From assembly GCF_002994745.2 (NCBI RefSeq), contig NC_037094.1, positions 65,874,989-65,938,988 of the forward strand: a stretch of 64,000 nt of DNA, in the 5' to 3' direction. This DNA comes from Rosa chinensis. Lineage: Eukaryota; Streptophyta; Magnoliopsida; Rosales; Rosaceae. The notes below the pieces were generated by a model that did not search any database, was not told where the DNA came from, and worked only from the letters and a program-made list of their open reading frames with translations. Positions 10,471 to 21,659 of the stretch are shown piece after piece (the stretch's first letter is position 1; each line of letters begins with the position of its first letter). A program made the position numbers and the translations under genes.

Positions 10471-11864
10471 ATGACTAAAGGTAGCGGGGAAGACGCTGAC
10501 GAGCAGGCAGATTAGTCTGCCATTCCCCAACCCACCAACCCAGCGGTAGGCATCAACCGCGCGTTATTCACCACCCCGGTAAACCCTGGCGGTGAGACAA
10601 ACCCAAGTGGCAGCCGCCCGCCAGGCCAAGACCTTGCCTCTCTATATGAGCTGGCACTGGCGGATCTTCACAAAGCAAACAGAAAGCGTGAGCAAGAGAG
10701 AAAGGAAAAGGCCGAGGCCCAAAAGCAAGTGGCCACGCTTGTGTCACGCTTTGATGAGCTAAAGAGAACGCTGGAAGCAACCGCTAACCCGGCACGAAGT
10801 GAGCAGTCACGGAGCACCAGGCACAGCCGACTTGGTACCGGGGCATTGATACCGGCACCAGTTGTGCATATGCAGGTCCCGCTGCACCCACCAGAGCCAG
10901 CGGGAATGGGGCCGCCTCCTTTACCCCAGCTAATGTTGGAACAGGAGGCAGAGTCATCACTGCACACTCACCGCTCGAGACCTAGGGCAAGAACCAAGGG
11001 AAACCCACCCGCTCCCAGGCAAGGATCAGTTCAGCGGAGTACCCGGCTAGACCCCGCCGGCGACTCAACCGCTCAAATACTGAAAGGATGCAGCAGTTGG
11101 AACAAAGGTTAATCTGGGCGGAATCAGGCACCCCAGCGCCAACTTCAAATCCACTTTTCACGTCCAGGCCAGGACCATTTACCACTGCAATTTTGCTGGA
11201 CGTCAGACCGGCGTACCCAAAGACTCCAAAAATGTCACATTACAGCGGTAAGACTGATCCCTTCGTCCATATGGACACCTTCAAGAAAGTCACCAACAAC
11301 AAGGGATTCGATGATGCCACCCTGTGCCACTTGTTCAGCGAAACGCTGGACAATGAGGCAATGAATTGGTTCTTCAAATGCCCGCTGGGATCCATTGACT
11401 CATTCCAGGCATTATCGCACGCTTTCCTTTCTCAGTTCATCCTACTGTCCGCCGGGCACCACAATACAAGCCAACTGTTCAACGTCAAGCAGGGTACGGA
11501 GGAAACACTGAAGGCATTCGACACAAGGTGGCGAGCGGCAGCATCTCAATGCCGTGATCTTGATAAAACAATGGCTTCGGCGGCTTTCAAGCAGGGACTC
11601 CTCAAAGGGCCATTTCTCTATTACCTTAACTACAATCATCCAAATGCGGTATACGACCACCTCATGAGTGAGGCGGTCATTCATGCTCAAGTAGAATTCA
11701 TCACATATGGAGAAACCCCACCGCCACCAGCAGCAATAGCAAAGTCGACGCAACCCTCCTCCAGTCAGCAAGGGACCGCTAACAAAACCTCCAACACACC
11801 GCCAACTGACAAAAAGAGGGAGTGGCAGCAGGGCCAGTACCAGAACAAGCGACAGAAGGACTAA
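10471..11864 (+). pseudogene. gag of Gypsy element B
   Basis: Starts at ATG 10471-10473 (MTKGSGEDADEQAD). A TAG follows at 10513-10515 where element A reads Gln. The frame then covers a Pro-rich N-terminus, a charged coiled-coil-like region (about 10660-10790) and, after a frameshift near 11085-11095, a capsid domain (KMSHYSGKTDPFVHMDTFKK, LCHLFSETL, FDTRWRAAASQCRDL) with a Gln-rich tail. A TAA at 11862-11864 separates it from the zinc knuckle, which continues in the same frame, so an ancestral single gag-pol frame was probably split here. Capsid would package element RNA in virus-like particles; this copy cannot make a full-length product. Confidence 0.85.
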
Positions 11865-13798
11865 CACTACAAGGGGAACCGCCCATCCCATGGGGACAAC
11901 CGCAACAAACATACGAAGTCTTCCCAACGGTATGCAGTATTTACAGTCCTTACCACCTCGTATGAAGAAATATACAATCAGTGCAAGGATCAAATCCCAC
12001 CGCCGCCCCTGGGAAAATACCCAAAAACAGGAAAGCCAAGATACACCGGCAGGTGGTGCAAATACCACGAGGACAGCGGTCACAATACCAACAGCTGCAA
12101 CGCTCTCAAAACGGCCATTGAGACCTTGTACCGTGATGGCAAGCTGGAGCAATTCAAGGTGCGCCAACCGCCACCTGTGATCGCCGACATTGAGCCCATG
12201 GGCCGCATCAACACCATCGACGGAGGTGCTCCAATCACCAACATGTCTCACAGAGCTAGAAAGCGTTATGCGCGAGCTAAGCACCCAAAGGAAGTCTGCA
12301 ACATCCGATACGAAAGATCCACCAAACTCCCAAGATCTGGTTGGGAGCCTATTACCTTCTCAGAGGAGGAGGAACGCGGAGTACATCTGCCCCATGACGA
12401 TCCTTTCTTGATCGATGCCATTCTCGGCAAAATGTCAGTGGGAAGAATCCTAGTTGATAGCGGGTCCGCTGTCAACGTTATATTCAGTGGTTGTTACAAT
12501 GACCTTAAGCGGAACAGAAAATTGCTCCAAGATCATGAACCACTGCTCAGCTTCTCCAGTGACGTCACGCAACCGCTGGGTTCTGACTATATGCGGCTAG
12601 TTATCGGTACTAGTCCATGTATGGCTGAAATACATACGGAGTTCATAATTGTCGATTGTTTCAGCTCATATAACGCCATCATTGGTCGGCCAGCGCTCAA
12701 CAAACTTAAGTGCATCATCGCCGGGTACATGCTGCTCATGAAGTTCCCCACACCCAACGGCACAGGCTATGTCAAAGGAAGTCAACAGTTGGCACGCGAG
12801 TGTTATTCTACTACCATAGCACAATCAACCCGCCGCCATGAGATCCTAGTAGTAGGCAGTCAGGCATCGCCACCAAATATTTTTGAGGACCCCAGGGAAG
12901 ACGAAAAGAAGTACGTAAGGAAGGAGCCGGTCAACCCAGAAACATCATTAAGAGTCGTCAGCATCTCTGACAAGCACCCTAAGCGGACAGTCCGCATAGG
13001 CGCTCAATTAGACCCAGAGCTGGCGGCGGAGCTCACCCAGTTCCTACGTGACAACGCTATGGTCTTTGCCTGGTCATATGCAGACATGCCAGGTATCTCC
13101 CCTAAAATCATCACACACAAGTTGAGCATCAAACCATCTTTCTACCTTATCAAACAAAAACGCAGAGCCTTTGACGAAGAGAAGTACCGTGCTATAGGAG
13201 AGGAGGTTGCCAAGCTGCAGGGCATTGGGTTCATCCGTCAGGTCATCTATCCCCAGTGGATTTCCAACCTGGTTATGGTCAAAAAGGCTAGCGGCAGGTG
13301 GAGGATGTGCGTCGACTTCAAAAATCTTAACAAGGCGTGCCCAAAAGATAGTTTCCCACTACCCCGCATTGATCAACTGGTCGATGCAACCGCTGGACAC
13401 GAACTCCTCAGCATGATGGATGCTTTCTCCGGCTATAACCAGATCAGGATGCATCCCGACAACCAGGAGTGCACCACCTTCACCACCTACAAAGGCCTGT
13501 ATTGTTACAATGTGATGCCTTTGGGTTTGAAGAACGCAGGGGCAACTTATCAGCGACTGATGAACGCCATGTTCGTGGAGCATCTGGGCAAGATAATCGA
13601 GGTTTATGTAGACGACATGTTGGTCAAGAGTATAAAGGCCAGCAGACATGTGGCAAACCTAAAAATCATAATAACCATCCTCTTGGCCTACGGTATGCGC
13701 CTCAACCCAGAAAAATGTTTCTTTGGCGTCACCGCCAGTAAATTTCTGGGGTATATTGTCAGTGAACGGGGCATCGAGGCCAACCCTGCTATGGTGAC
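11865..13798 (+). pseudogene. Zinc knuckle, protease and RT of Gypsy element B, truncated
   Basis: It continues the gag frame after the TAA. It shows a zinc-knuckle-like CKYHEDSGHNTNSC (about 12057-12098), an aspartic protease with DSGSAVNVIF (active-site codons from 12456), then RT with VDFKNLNKACPKDSFPLPRI, MMDAFSGYNQI and an intact YVDD (13605-13616). From the internal Met at 12126 the open frame runs to 13901, but recognisable RT ends at KFLGYIVSERGIEANPA near 13790. The remaining residues are read from antisense-ORF DNA. RNase H and integrase, which should follow, are deleted, so it cannot support its own replication. Confidence 0.9.
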
Positions 13799-15320
13799 AC
13801 CCTCCGTTGGGCTCACTGCTTTCTTCTGCACCCCGCGCCGTATTGCCGGCGCTCTCTCTTTCGGCGGCACCGCCTCGCTCACCACGCCGGTCCCTGCCTG
13901 AACAGCAGGCAGCCCGTCGGCACTAAGATGAGAGTGATGCGGCATTGGCAGCACCACCGGAACCTCGGACGGGCTCAGCGCCAGCGTCTCTGGGTCCACC
14001 ACTATCTTCTGCGCCGCCAGACCGGAAGCGTACATGGCCTCCAAGAAGTTGTCGATCTCGGCACGGTCCATGGCTTTCGCGAATGCGTCACGGCTCGCTT
14101 TGTTCCCCAACGGAGTTTCAAAAAAAAAAAAAAAACAACAACAACGGTCAGCATGGAACAATCTCTGTGAAGGTGCGATCCAGCGGAGAGTACTGACCAA
14201 CGGCACGAGTCAGTTGCTGATCCACCAACAACTCCCAGCCTGTAAGGAAACGGAAGTCCAGCAAGTTGCGATCCTGCCAGCAACCTCTGATGCGTGCCAC
14301 GCGACACTCTTCCTCACTAGTCAGGTTATACCGCAACCCCGCTGCACAAAAAGGTCATTATCAGTACAGAGTACAAGGCAGTATAAAAAAAGAGAAATCC
14401 CCGCCAGACATGTTCGGTAAAGACCGACAAACAACCTCGGATAGGCTGAAACTCCGACTTAATCCTATGACGTCGACTCCCCTTCGTTGGACCCCGCCTA
14501 GTACTCCCACCCCGTCGTGGCAACACAGAAGGTCCCCTGCCAATACGACATTGAGTCCCTCAGGTTCTCGATCAGCTTGGGCGCTCCTTGGCGACGACTG
14601 AGGTTTACTTGCCCTCTGCAACCCTGGCGCTTCACACATACCAGTTCGTAGAAGTATAGTATCTCCGCCACGGTTGGTCCTTCGCAACCTGACAACCGCC
14701 ACAACAAGTTTAGCGCCAGCAGCAACCGCCACATGTTGGGGCAGACCTGCCCAAAGGCAATGCCAAACTCGCACACCAAGATCTGAAGGTTTGGCACCAG
14801 CGGGAAGGTCACTCCCTCGCGTAATATAGCCTCGTGCACGACGGCGTGGCCCGCTGGCAGGATCGAAGCCTTCTCCTCCACCGTCGGCGGACGCAGCTTC
14901 ACCACGCCGGGCAACCGGAACACCCGCTTCAGCCGGTTGACGGCAACAGCAGTCATCCTACCTCCCGCCTCATCAACGGGGGTGCCGTCCTCGAACACCT
15001 ACGCCGACTCGGTATCCTCTCCCGCTACACCTCCCCCCCCCCAGCGGAACCGCTGGCTGCGCTATTGCTTTCTAAGCGCTCTTCGTGCATAGTGTGGGCA
15101 GCGGCAGCCTCCCCCGCCCTAGATCTCTCTGGACTCGGTGCACGACCCATAACTACGCCCCACGGTATGGTCTGTAGAGGCTCAACCTCTAGCGGTTCTG
15201 ACAGTGAGGTTCCTGCACGGGCAGACGGACGCAACGAGTCAATAAAATTTCTATCCGCCGGCTGAACGACACTTCAGATTCGGAATCCTCACTACTCGAA
15301 ATCTCTATGACGTCGGCCAT
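13795..15320 (-). pseudogene. Antisense ORF, putative gypsy-type transposon protein (PF04195-like)
   Basis: A minus-strand reading frame starts at ATG 15318-15320 (MADVIEISSSEDSESE). It is interrupted by a frameshift near 15245, another at a C10 tract (15033-15042) and a TAG at 14999-15001. The best block (about 14998-14500) includes LPAGHAVVHEAI, GVTFPLVPN and CPNMWRLLLALNLLWRLSG, the pattern of the plant 'putative gypsy type transposon' domain. Further pieces follow at 14336-14148 and 14206-13800. The last of these begins after a 15-T run on the minus strand that could be an intron polypyrimidine tract or simply slippage. Function is unknown. The ORF appears to end at the deletion junction with RT. 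Confidence 0.7.
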
Positions 15321-16090
15321 CCCAAAACCCTAAAACCCAAATCAGTTAGCTCACACAAGATCTAACCTATACCTATATCAGTTAGTACCCAAGAACATCA
15401 AGAACAGTTACCCAGAAAATACCAAAATAAGAACAAGCACTCAAACTCAGATTCGACCATCTAGCAAACCCTTAAAAGCCCCAACTCTGTCAAACACAGC
15501 AACCCATCCCCAAACCTACTCTCACACCCTCACAGCACGTCAGCGAACAACAGATACCCAAAACCCAGAAACTCGCCATGACAGACATTCAATGAAACAG
15601 GGATACAGATCAGAGTACCAACCTCAACGATGGAGTCTCCGGTATGAGTTTGAGCGCTTGTCTTCGAGGCCGGAGATCATCGGTTTTTCCACGTATGGTG
15701 ACTCAGCGATATCGTCTCAGCCTTCTTCTCCGATCTCAGATGCAGAAAGCTTGAAGACGACAAGTATAGTTTAAAGCTTAGAGCAAAGTGTCAAATATTG
15801 CTAACTTCCCCTCCTTTTATGTCAACGTCAAACAGTTCTAGGTCGTCCAGTGAAAAACGACATCAAGTGTCAGCCGTACACGTGTCCCACGACTCCAATT
15901 ACTCTTCGGATTACCCTCGGTTACAAAATCCATCATTACTTAGCATTAATGGCGAGGTGACGGCTAGGCGGAGGAGACACGCCTCCGCACGCTAACCCTC
16001 TAGGGGTTAGCCACGTGTCAACCGCCATCAGATGAAGCGTCTAATGGAAACTACCACTTTTCGGAAGGGGGCGCCAATCGTCGACGGTAT
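15321..16090. other. Internal leader between antisense ORF and minisatellite
   Basis: Non-coding internal DNA of element B. It probably includes the promoter and 5' UTR of the antisense ORF; a CCCTAAAACCC motif lies just upstream of its ATG. Nothing else is recognised. Confidence 0.4.
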
Positions 16091-16385
16091 CTGCTGAGCG
16101 AAACCCCGCTAGCAGAACTTCCCACTTGTCACTTTCCAAGTGTCGAAGTCTGCTGAGCGAAACCCTGCTAGCGGAACTTCTCACTTGTCACTTTCCAAGT
16201 GTCGAAGTCCGCTGAGCGAAACCCCGCTAGCGGAGCTTCTCATTTGTCATCTTCCAAGTGTCGAAGTCACCGCTGAGCGAAACCCCGCCAGTGGAACTTC
16301 TCACTTCACCTTCTGAGTGTCGAAGTCTCCTATAAGCGAATCCCCACTAGCAGAGCTTCCACTCGTCAACTTGCAAGAGGCAACC
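16091..16385 (+). repeat. Minisatellite, about 5 copies of a 59-61 bp unit
   Basis: Units headed by GCTGAGCGAAACCC begin at 16093, 16152, 16211 and 16272. A more diverged fifth begins near 16330. Each contains a CACTTGTCA ... CCAAGTGTCGAAGT segment, which is itself partly palindromic (CACTTG/CAAGTG). It sits in the 3' untranslated part of Gypsy element B, upstream of the 3' LTR. Confidence 0.9.
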
Positions 16386-16954
16386 TCAGCTACACGCGAC
16401 ACTGCTGACAGAGCCCCCTCCATCTTGCAAACCCCGTGCGTTGCTGAGTGCAGCTCCGCTCAATAACTGCCGCCAAACACGTCTACGCGACGCTGTTTCC
16501 TGCTACATCCAGCGGGTGGTATCCGCCAGAGGCGAATCCCGAGGCTACGCCTCACTCTGACAACGACCGCCACGCGGCTTTACGGTCAGATCGTCCCTAC
16601 AGGACACGGGGACTTGTCAACAGTCTACGACGACCCTGATCCGGTACGTTGACCCCCGTCACTCGGGTACTAAGATTGGGCTCGCTACCCAACACCCTCT
16701 GCTCCGCGCAGCTTCCCCTCAACAAACAATTTGCCGACCATCCGGAGGTCCGTCTTGGCTAGGGAGTGGGGGACTCCCTGGCGGGCCTAGCAGGGGCCCA
16801 CCCGAAAGGGTATAAAGCTTTCGCTCAGTAAATCCATGGTTAACAACGCACTGACGCTAATTATGCTGTTGCAAGTCTAGCGGAAATAACGCTTCACACC
16901 GCCGATCAACTCCCCAACCAAGATTGCCCTCCTTGACTGGGGACTTGGGGGACT
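16386..16954. other. 3' internal non-coding region and polypurine-like tract of element B
   Basis: GC-rich, no ORF of note. GGGGACTTGGGGGACT (16939-16954) directly before the 3' LTR is the likely polypurine tract priming plus-strand synthesis, although it contains pyrimidines. Confidence 0.55.
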
Positions 16955-17453
16955 TGTACCTACATGTGCCAGAACGAGCATAATTAGCTATAATGAGCCA
17001 CGCTCATTGTACCACCAGAGGTACCGACTCCCACCAAAGGGGTGACCTGCGAAGGCACGGCCAGGCGGGCTACCGCTCGAGCCCTGGATCGCCCCCAGAT
17101 CACCGCTGACTCGCCGCGTTAAGATAGCATCAGAAGCTCCAAACGCTGGGAATCGAAGCACATCAGTCCCACATCGGAAACAAGAAAAAGATCAACCTTC
17201 TCCTCACCTATAAAAGGTTCTCTCCTCTCTCCTCATTAATTACGCATTTTACTACTCATTTATTGCTATGCTGCCCGTATACAGTGACTGACTTAGGCAT
17301 CGGAGAAGTGAAGACCACCCAACACGGTCTCCCTCTGACACCCTGTCTCTCTTGTTGCAGCAAGCGGAAGTCATCTAATCCTCGGAGTAGTGGTCCACCC
17401 ATCGAACCCGCGTTAAACGAAGAGTCAGCTACCGCCGGACTTGAGCATTAACA
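16955..17453 (+). repeat. 3' LTR of Gypsy element B
   Basis: Same length and ends as the 5' LTR (TGTACCTACATGTG ... ATTAACA), with the TATA box at 17209-17217. About 29 differences from the 5' copy by eye, chiefly C/T and G/A. Confidence 0.93.
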
Positions 17454-18210
17454 TAAACATAGATAACACTTCTAAGAAGACTCATAGAATAACTTCAACT
17501 AGAATAGACTAGACAAACTAGACTAAAATAAATGGAACACTACCAAACTAGGGAAAAATAGACTAGGACGAAGTTTACTAGCTACCACCAGATTAATAGT
17601 GGAGTAATAAATAAACAAACACAAATTAAAATTGCAGCAGCCCAATGTCGCCCAAAAGGATGTCATAGTCCAAAGCTCAAAGCCCAACAATGCTGACCCA
17701 ACTTAACTCCCATCTTTACCCTCCTACAAGTCAGTCGCACGAACACCGACCGCATCCACCGCTGCCACCGACCAATCCAGAAACGTCGTCGCCTATTGCA
17801 CGCCATCGACGCCACCGCCTAAGAAATAAGAATGAACCTGGGGTACCAAGCAGACCTAAACCCGACCGAATTTGGGTTATCCAAGGCACCAAGCCACCAT
17901 CTTGACGTCGACTTCGCCTTATGGTACAGATTTAGATCGAGATCCAACCCCTCCTAATCCTCTAAACACCATGCCTGGAACCTATACTGTGATCTCCATT
18001 GTCTCCAAAGAGTTCCGAACAAGAATCGGTGCCACCCGTCCATTGCCAGTCCTTCGATTCCAACAATCCTATAGAGCCACACCTGCATACTGAAAACAAT
18101 CACCTGTCCGGCAGCAACACCTCAACATTGACGAGGCCAGAGGCCGACACTAATGCAGGGGCTGCTGGACAAGCGCTGTGTGAATAACGATGGACATCAG
18201 AAAGAAACTG
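17454..18210 (-). repeat. Retroposon-derived block, copy 2, right part
   Basis: It resumes the duplicated block after the right-hand TAAAC (17454-17458) and matches 9352-9770 to about 17905 (GACTAGACAAACTAGACTAA, CCACCAGATTAATAGTGGAG). It continues to GATCTCCATTGTCTCC-type GC-rich sequence and ends near a CTAGGGTTAG motif. It is non-coding. Confidence 0.65.
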
Positions 18211-18928
18211 GGCATCTAGGGTTAGAAGAAGAGTTTTGAAAAATATGTTGTATATTAAAATTGCTTGATGTTAAAGATAATTCCCTATAATTTTAGAGTT
18301 TGTTGTAAATATAAAGAATTTTTTTTTAATTAAATAAGGGATTAGGCGATATGAGCTCTTTGATGGCAAATGATGTAAGGCATAAATCTCACTCTCGATC
18401 CCGAAAGAGAGGGGTTTGCCACTCTCAGGGAACTGACATGTTTTCTCTCTCTTCACTTTGTCTAAAGTAGAGATAGTTATGAGGAAGCTGTTGGAGCCAA
18501 AAAAAAAATGCATTTTTTTTTTCCTAAAATAAAGAAAAACAAGATATAAGGAAACTATTAGAGTTGTTCTTAGAAGACAACTACGAAATAACTAATTAGT
18601 GCATTTGATCGCCAAGACTGTTTGGTCTAGACATCTAGTGGATAAATCTTTGATGGTCAAAATGGTAGCTGAGTAAGCTACCATCTCGAGGCTAGGAGCA
18701 ACTTGGGTATGATCTCTTCCCAAGGGATGTTTTTTACAAGTTGGGGTTCGAACTAGAGACCTCCGGAGAAGCTGTGCAGAGTAACATGCTTCCACGAGAC
18801 CAACCCCATTAGATTAGTGGCATAAATCTTTCATTCGTAAGAGGTTCATACATTTTTTCGTCCATCAGTTTTGTTGCAAAAAAAAAAAATTGAGGATACG
18901 ACACCGTTTCCTGTTAGTGTACGGTGTA
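18211..18928. other. Spacer, no gene seen
   Basis: AT-rich, with A and T homopolymers near 18310, 18498, 18515 and 18878. Nothing is supported. Confidence 0.4.
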
Positions 18929-18936
18929 CATGATAC

Positions 18937-20807
18937 TAGGTCTGGGCACGGGCTGGGACCGCATGTCAATTTGCTAGGCCCGGGACCAAACCCGTTTTAT
19001 TAGGGCTGGGCTCAAATAACATTTTTCAGTTATAGGGACCATGAAGGCCCGGACCGTTCAGTCTCAGGCCAGTCCTGCCGGGTTTTCGGGCCCAAAAGTT
19101 TAATTTTGATTACCTTCATTTTCTCCACAGTTTCATTATGTTCTAGGTTTAGAAGAAGAATATAACATCATACACATTACAAACTAAGCTACAAAATGAA
19201 GAGAATAACATCCAAACTTCATAGCTTCTTCAAAGTTACAAACAAATGAGGTTTCAAAGTTTAAGTTTGAACCATATGAATTAAGAACTAAGAAGTGAAG
19301 TTTCCAAGTTCAAAAGTTCAAAGTTTAAATACAACAACTAACTGAACAATTGGAGTCAAACAGATCAAAGTTACAGAACAAATAAAATTCCAAATCAAAT
19401 AGGCAAATAATGAAATAATTTTACGGACCAAGTAAACTAATAAAGTTTCAAACCATATTAATTTGCTTCGAAGAGTCCAGCTGCTGCAAGCAAATGGTGT
19501 CCAGCAAACAAGCTTCATTCTACAACTATTTCACATTATGCAGATCACATTATTAGTCTACAACAGATCACATTAAAAGCTTACAACAGAAGAAGTTATT
19601 GGCAGAAAAACTAACAAGCTAATCACGACAGAGAAACTAGCAAGCTGTTGCAAAGAAGTTCGAGTTCAATACAAGATCACATTAAAAGTTCCATTGCAAG
19701 CATAGATCACAGTGCACAGCAAAATGCACTCAAATACATTAGGCACACAGTTATATCATTACTCTAACAAATGCATTAGGCACACAAGCAAGCACATATC
19801 ACATATACCTAAGTTTTCACTTTCCAGCAATATCTAAGTTTCCAGTAATACCTAAGTTTCCAACATATATCAAAATTGCAAAACCAATGAAAGCTGTAGA
19901 AAAAAAAAAACAACAACAACAATTCCTTGAAACTGATTAAAGTAGAGAAGAAGGAAAAGCCGGTTCACTATCATCACTGCCCTCAGACAAGCTGGAAGCC
20001 ACCACCAACTCGTCCCCACAAACTACAGCTGCTTCGGGTTCCATTGCCAAAGACCCGAGTTACTGAGTTAATAATTGAAGAAGGCCATAAGGGATTGAAG
20101 GCTAGGGAATTTTGGGTTTCTAGAAATCGGGAAATTGGGAAAGCTAGGTACTTGTTCGAATTCGAAATCGGATAAGTTATGAATGGATTGAGGGCTAGGG
20201 ACTGCTGGGTTTCTGGAAATCGGGAAATCAAGAAAGCTATGAATCGATTGAGGGCTAAGGAATCGAGTTAGTAATTGAAGAAGGCCAGGAATCGAAGAAC
20301 CCGAAGGTTGCAGATGCTACGGATTGATGGTTTTCTGGAAATCGGGAAAACTGAAGGTTTCGAAATCGCGAATGCTCGGACTTTGTGCTTGAGGGCCAAG
20401 GGAAAATCTAAGAATCGATTGCTGGGTTCGAGCGGCTAGGATGCTGGGTTTCTGAAACGAAGGTTTCAGATGGCACTATGCCAAATTGCCAGTTTAGGAA
20501 AGGGTTGGGGTTGAGTTTGGGAAATGGTCGGGGTTGCAGAAGAAGGATGCGAGTTTTTGAATGTTGACTGAAGTAAGGGTCTTAGTCAACACACTGAAGA
20601 CAATATACTTAGGAATATAGGGTTATATTTCTTCAGGCCTTTCTTCGGACTTTGGGGCTTATGAATGTCAGGGCCCGGGACTGGCCCATTTAAATGCAAA
20701 TGGTCCAGGTTTTAATTTTTTCTATATTTTTTTCCTCAGAGCCCGGCCCAGACTTGAAGGTCTGGATCGATTCTGTCCGGGCTTTCGGGCTAAAATGCCC
20801 AGGGCTA
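18937..20807. mobile_element. Non-autonomous hAT-like element
   Basis: The ends are TAG[GC][TC]CTGGGCA-like inverted repeats (TAGGTCTGGGCACGGGC at the left, GCCCAGGGCTA at the right), flanked by an 8-bp duplication CATGATAC / CATGATGC (18929-18936, 20808-20815; one mismatch). The subterminal regions are rich in GGGC/GCCCGG words on both sides. The interior is AT-rich and encodes no transposase. An 8-bp duplication and such termini point to the hAT superfamily. Its right end is duplicated in tandem (see 20701-20986). Confidence 0.72.
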
Positions 20808-20986
20808 CATGATGCAATGTCCAGTCAAAACTGCATGATGCAATGGTCCGGGTTTTAATTTTTTCTATATTTTTTTTCTCAAAGCCCGGCCCAGACTTGA
20901 AGGTCTGGATCGATTCGGTCCGGGCTTTCGGGCTAAAATGCCCAGGGCTACATGATGCAATGTCCGGTCAAAACTCAAAACTGCCA
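20701..20986. repeat. Tandem duplication (2 x 143 bp) of the hAT right end
   Basis: TGGTCCAGGTTTTAATTTTT at 20701 and TGGTCCGGGTTTTAATTTTT at 20844 head two nearly identical units. Each carries the GCCCAGGGCTA terminus and the CATGATGC site. The second unit's element end is at 20950. It lies just upstream of the gene at 21102. Confidence 0.85.
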
Positions 20987-21101
20987 GCGTCAAACAATAA
21001 CGATAAAAGCATCCGACGCCCGACGAAGATCAAACCCTCCTCACTTTGGAAAATCTGACCGGAAAAAAAAAAAAGGCAGAAAGCAAAATCTCAGAACAAT
21101 A

Positions 21102-21659
21102 ATGGGAGCAGAAGCCCAAGTCCACGAAAACAGAGAAGCCGAGAACCCCAGTTCGATGACGATGGCCCAATTCCTCGCCTGGAAACGCCAGAAGGTCCCT
21201 CTTCTCTCAACTTTTCACTCTCTCTTTAGATCTCTATGAGCTAGGGTTTCTCTTCGTTGTCCCCAAATTCCTTACCTTTCTGCTATTAGTAATCTCAATA
21301 TTAACATCTCCATAATTCTGTGACCAAATTTCACACCTTTTTCATGTAGATAGTCCAAACTGAGATTGAATTATATACAATAGTCTAATTTCATTAATTT
21401 TAATTTGTAGCTTTGAATGTGCATTGTTCTTTACTTTTATTTTTGTTGTCTGAGCTGCCGGAATTAAACGAAATTTGTGTTTACAAAGTTGAATGATATC
21501 GGATTTGTATATCTGTTTAAGCAGGATGATGATGCATCTGCCAGAAGAGCTGAAGCAGCGAGGAAACGGGCAGAGGACATAGCTGCTGGGACAGTGCAAA
21601 TGAATGGCCGAGAGCTTTTCGCACACGAACCTTGGGTTTTTGACAACACTCTTTATTGA
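21102..21659 (+). CDS. Small DFRP_C-like protein (ZC3H15/TMA46 C-terminal type), 75 aa
   Basis: Two exons: 21102-21194 and 21525-21659, joined at an AAG|GT...AG|GAT splice in phase 0. The product starts MGAEAQVHENREAE, then TMAQFLAWKRQK at the junction. A basic/Ala-rich helix (SARRAEAARKRAED) follows, then MNGRELFAHEPWVF and a stop at 21657-21659. The FLAWK ... SGRE(L/V)F pattern matches the C-terminal region of DRG-family regulatory proteins (ZC3H15 in animals, Tma46 in yeast), which bind DRG GTPases on ribosomes. The two CCCH zinc fingers of the full-length family are absent. The Met at 21102 is chosen because it heads the exon and follows an A-rich leader; the frame stays open upstream to 20952 inside the hAT-end repeat. 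It could be a dedicated short paralogue or the remains of a longer gene. Confidence 0.72.

Larger units (their letters stand above)
9922..17453 (+). mobile_element. Ty3/Gypsy (Tat-like) element B, structurally complete, pol-deleted
   Basis: Two 499-bp LTRs bound a 7.5-kb element flanked by the 5-bp duplication TAAAC (9917-9921 and 17454-17458). In order it carries a PBS, gag, zinc knuckle, aspartic protease, reverse transcriptase, a breakpoint near 13795, an antisense ORF of the putative gypsy-type transposon family, a minisatellite, a polypurine-like tract and the 3' LTR. RNase H and integrase are missing. By hand count the LTRs differ at about 29 of 499 positions, mostly transitions, so the insertion is not recent. 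Tat-lineage elements such as Grande are known to carry extra antisense ORFs between pol and the 3' LTR, which fits. Confidence 0.92.

Noticed and set aside
11442..12284. 280-aa minus-strand ORF opposite gag
   Set aside because: It is antisense to well-supported capsid and zinc-knuckle coding and shows no domain of its own.
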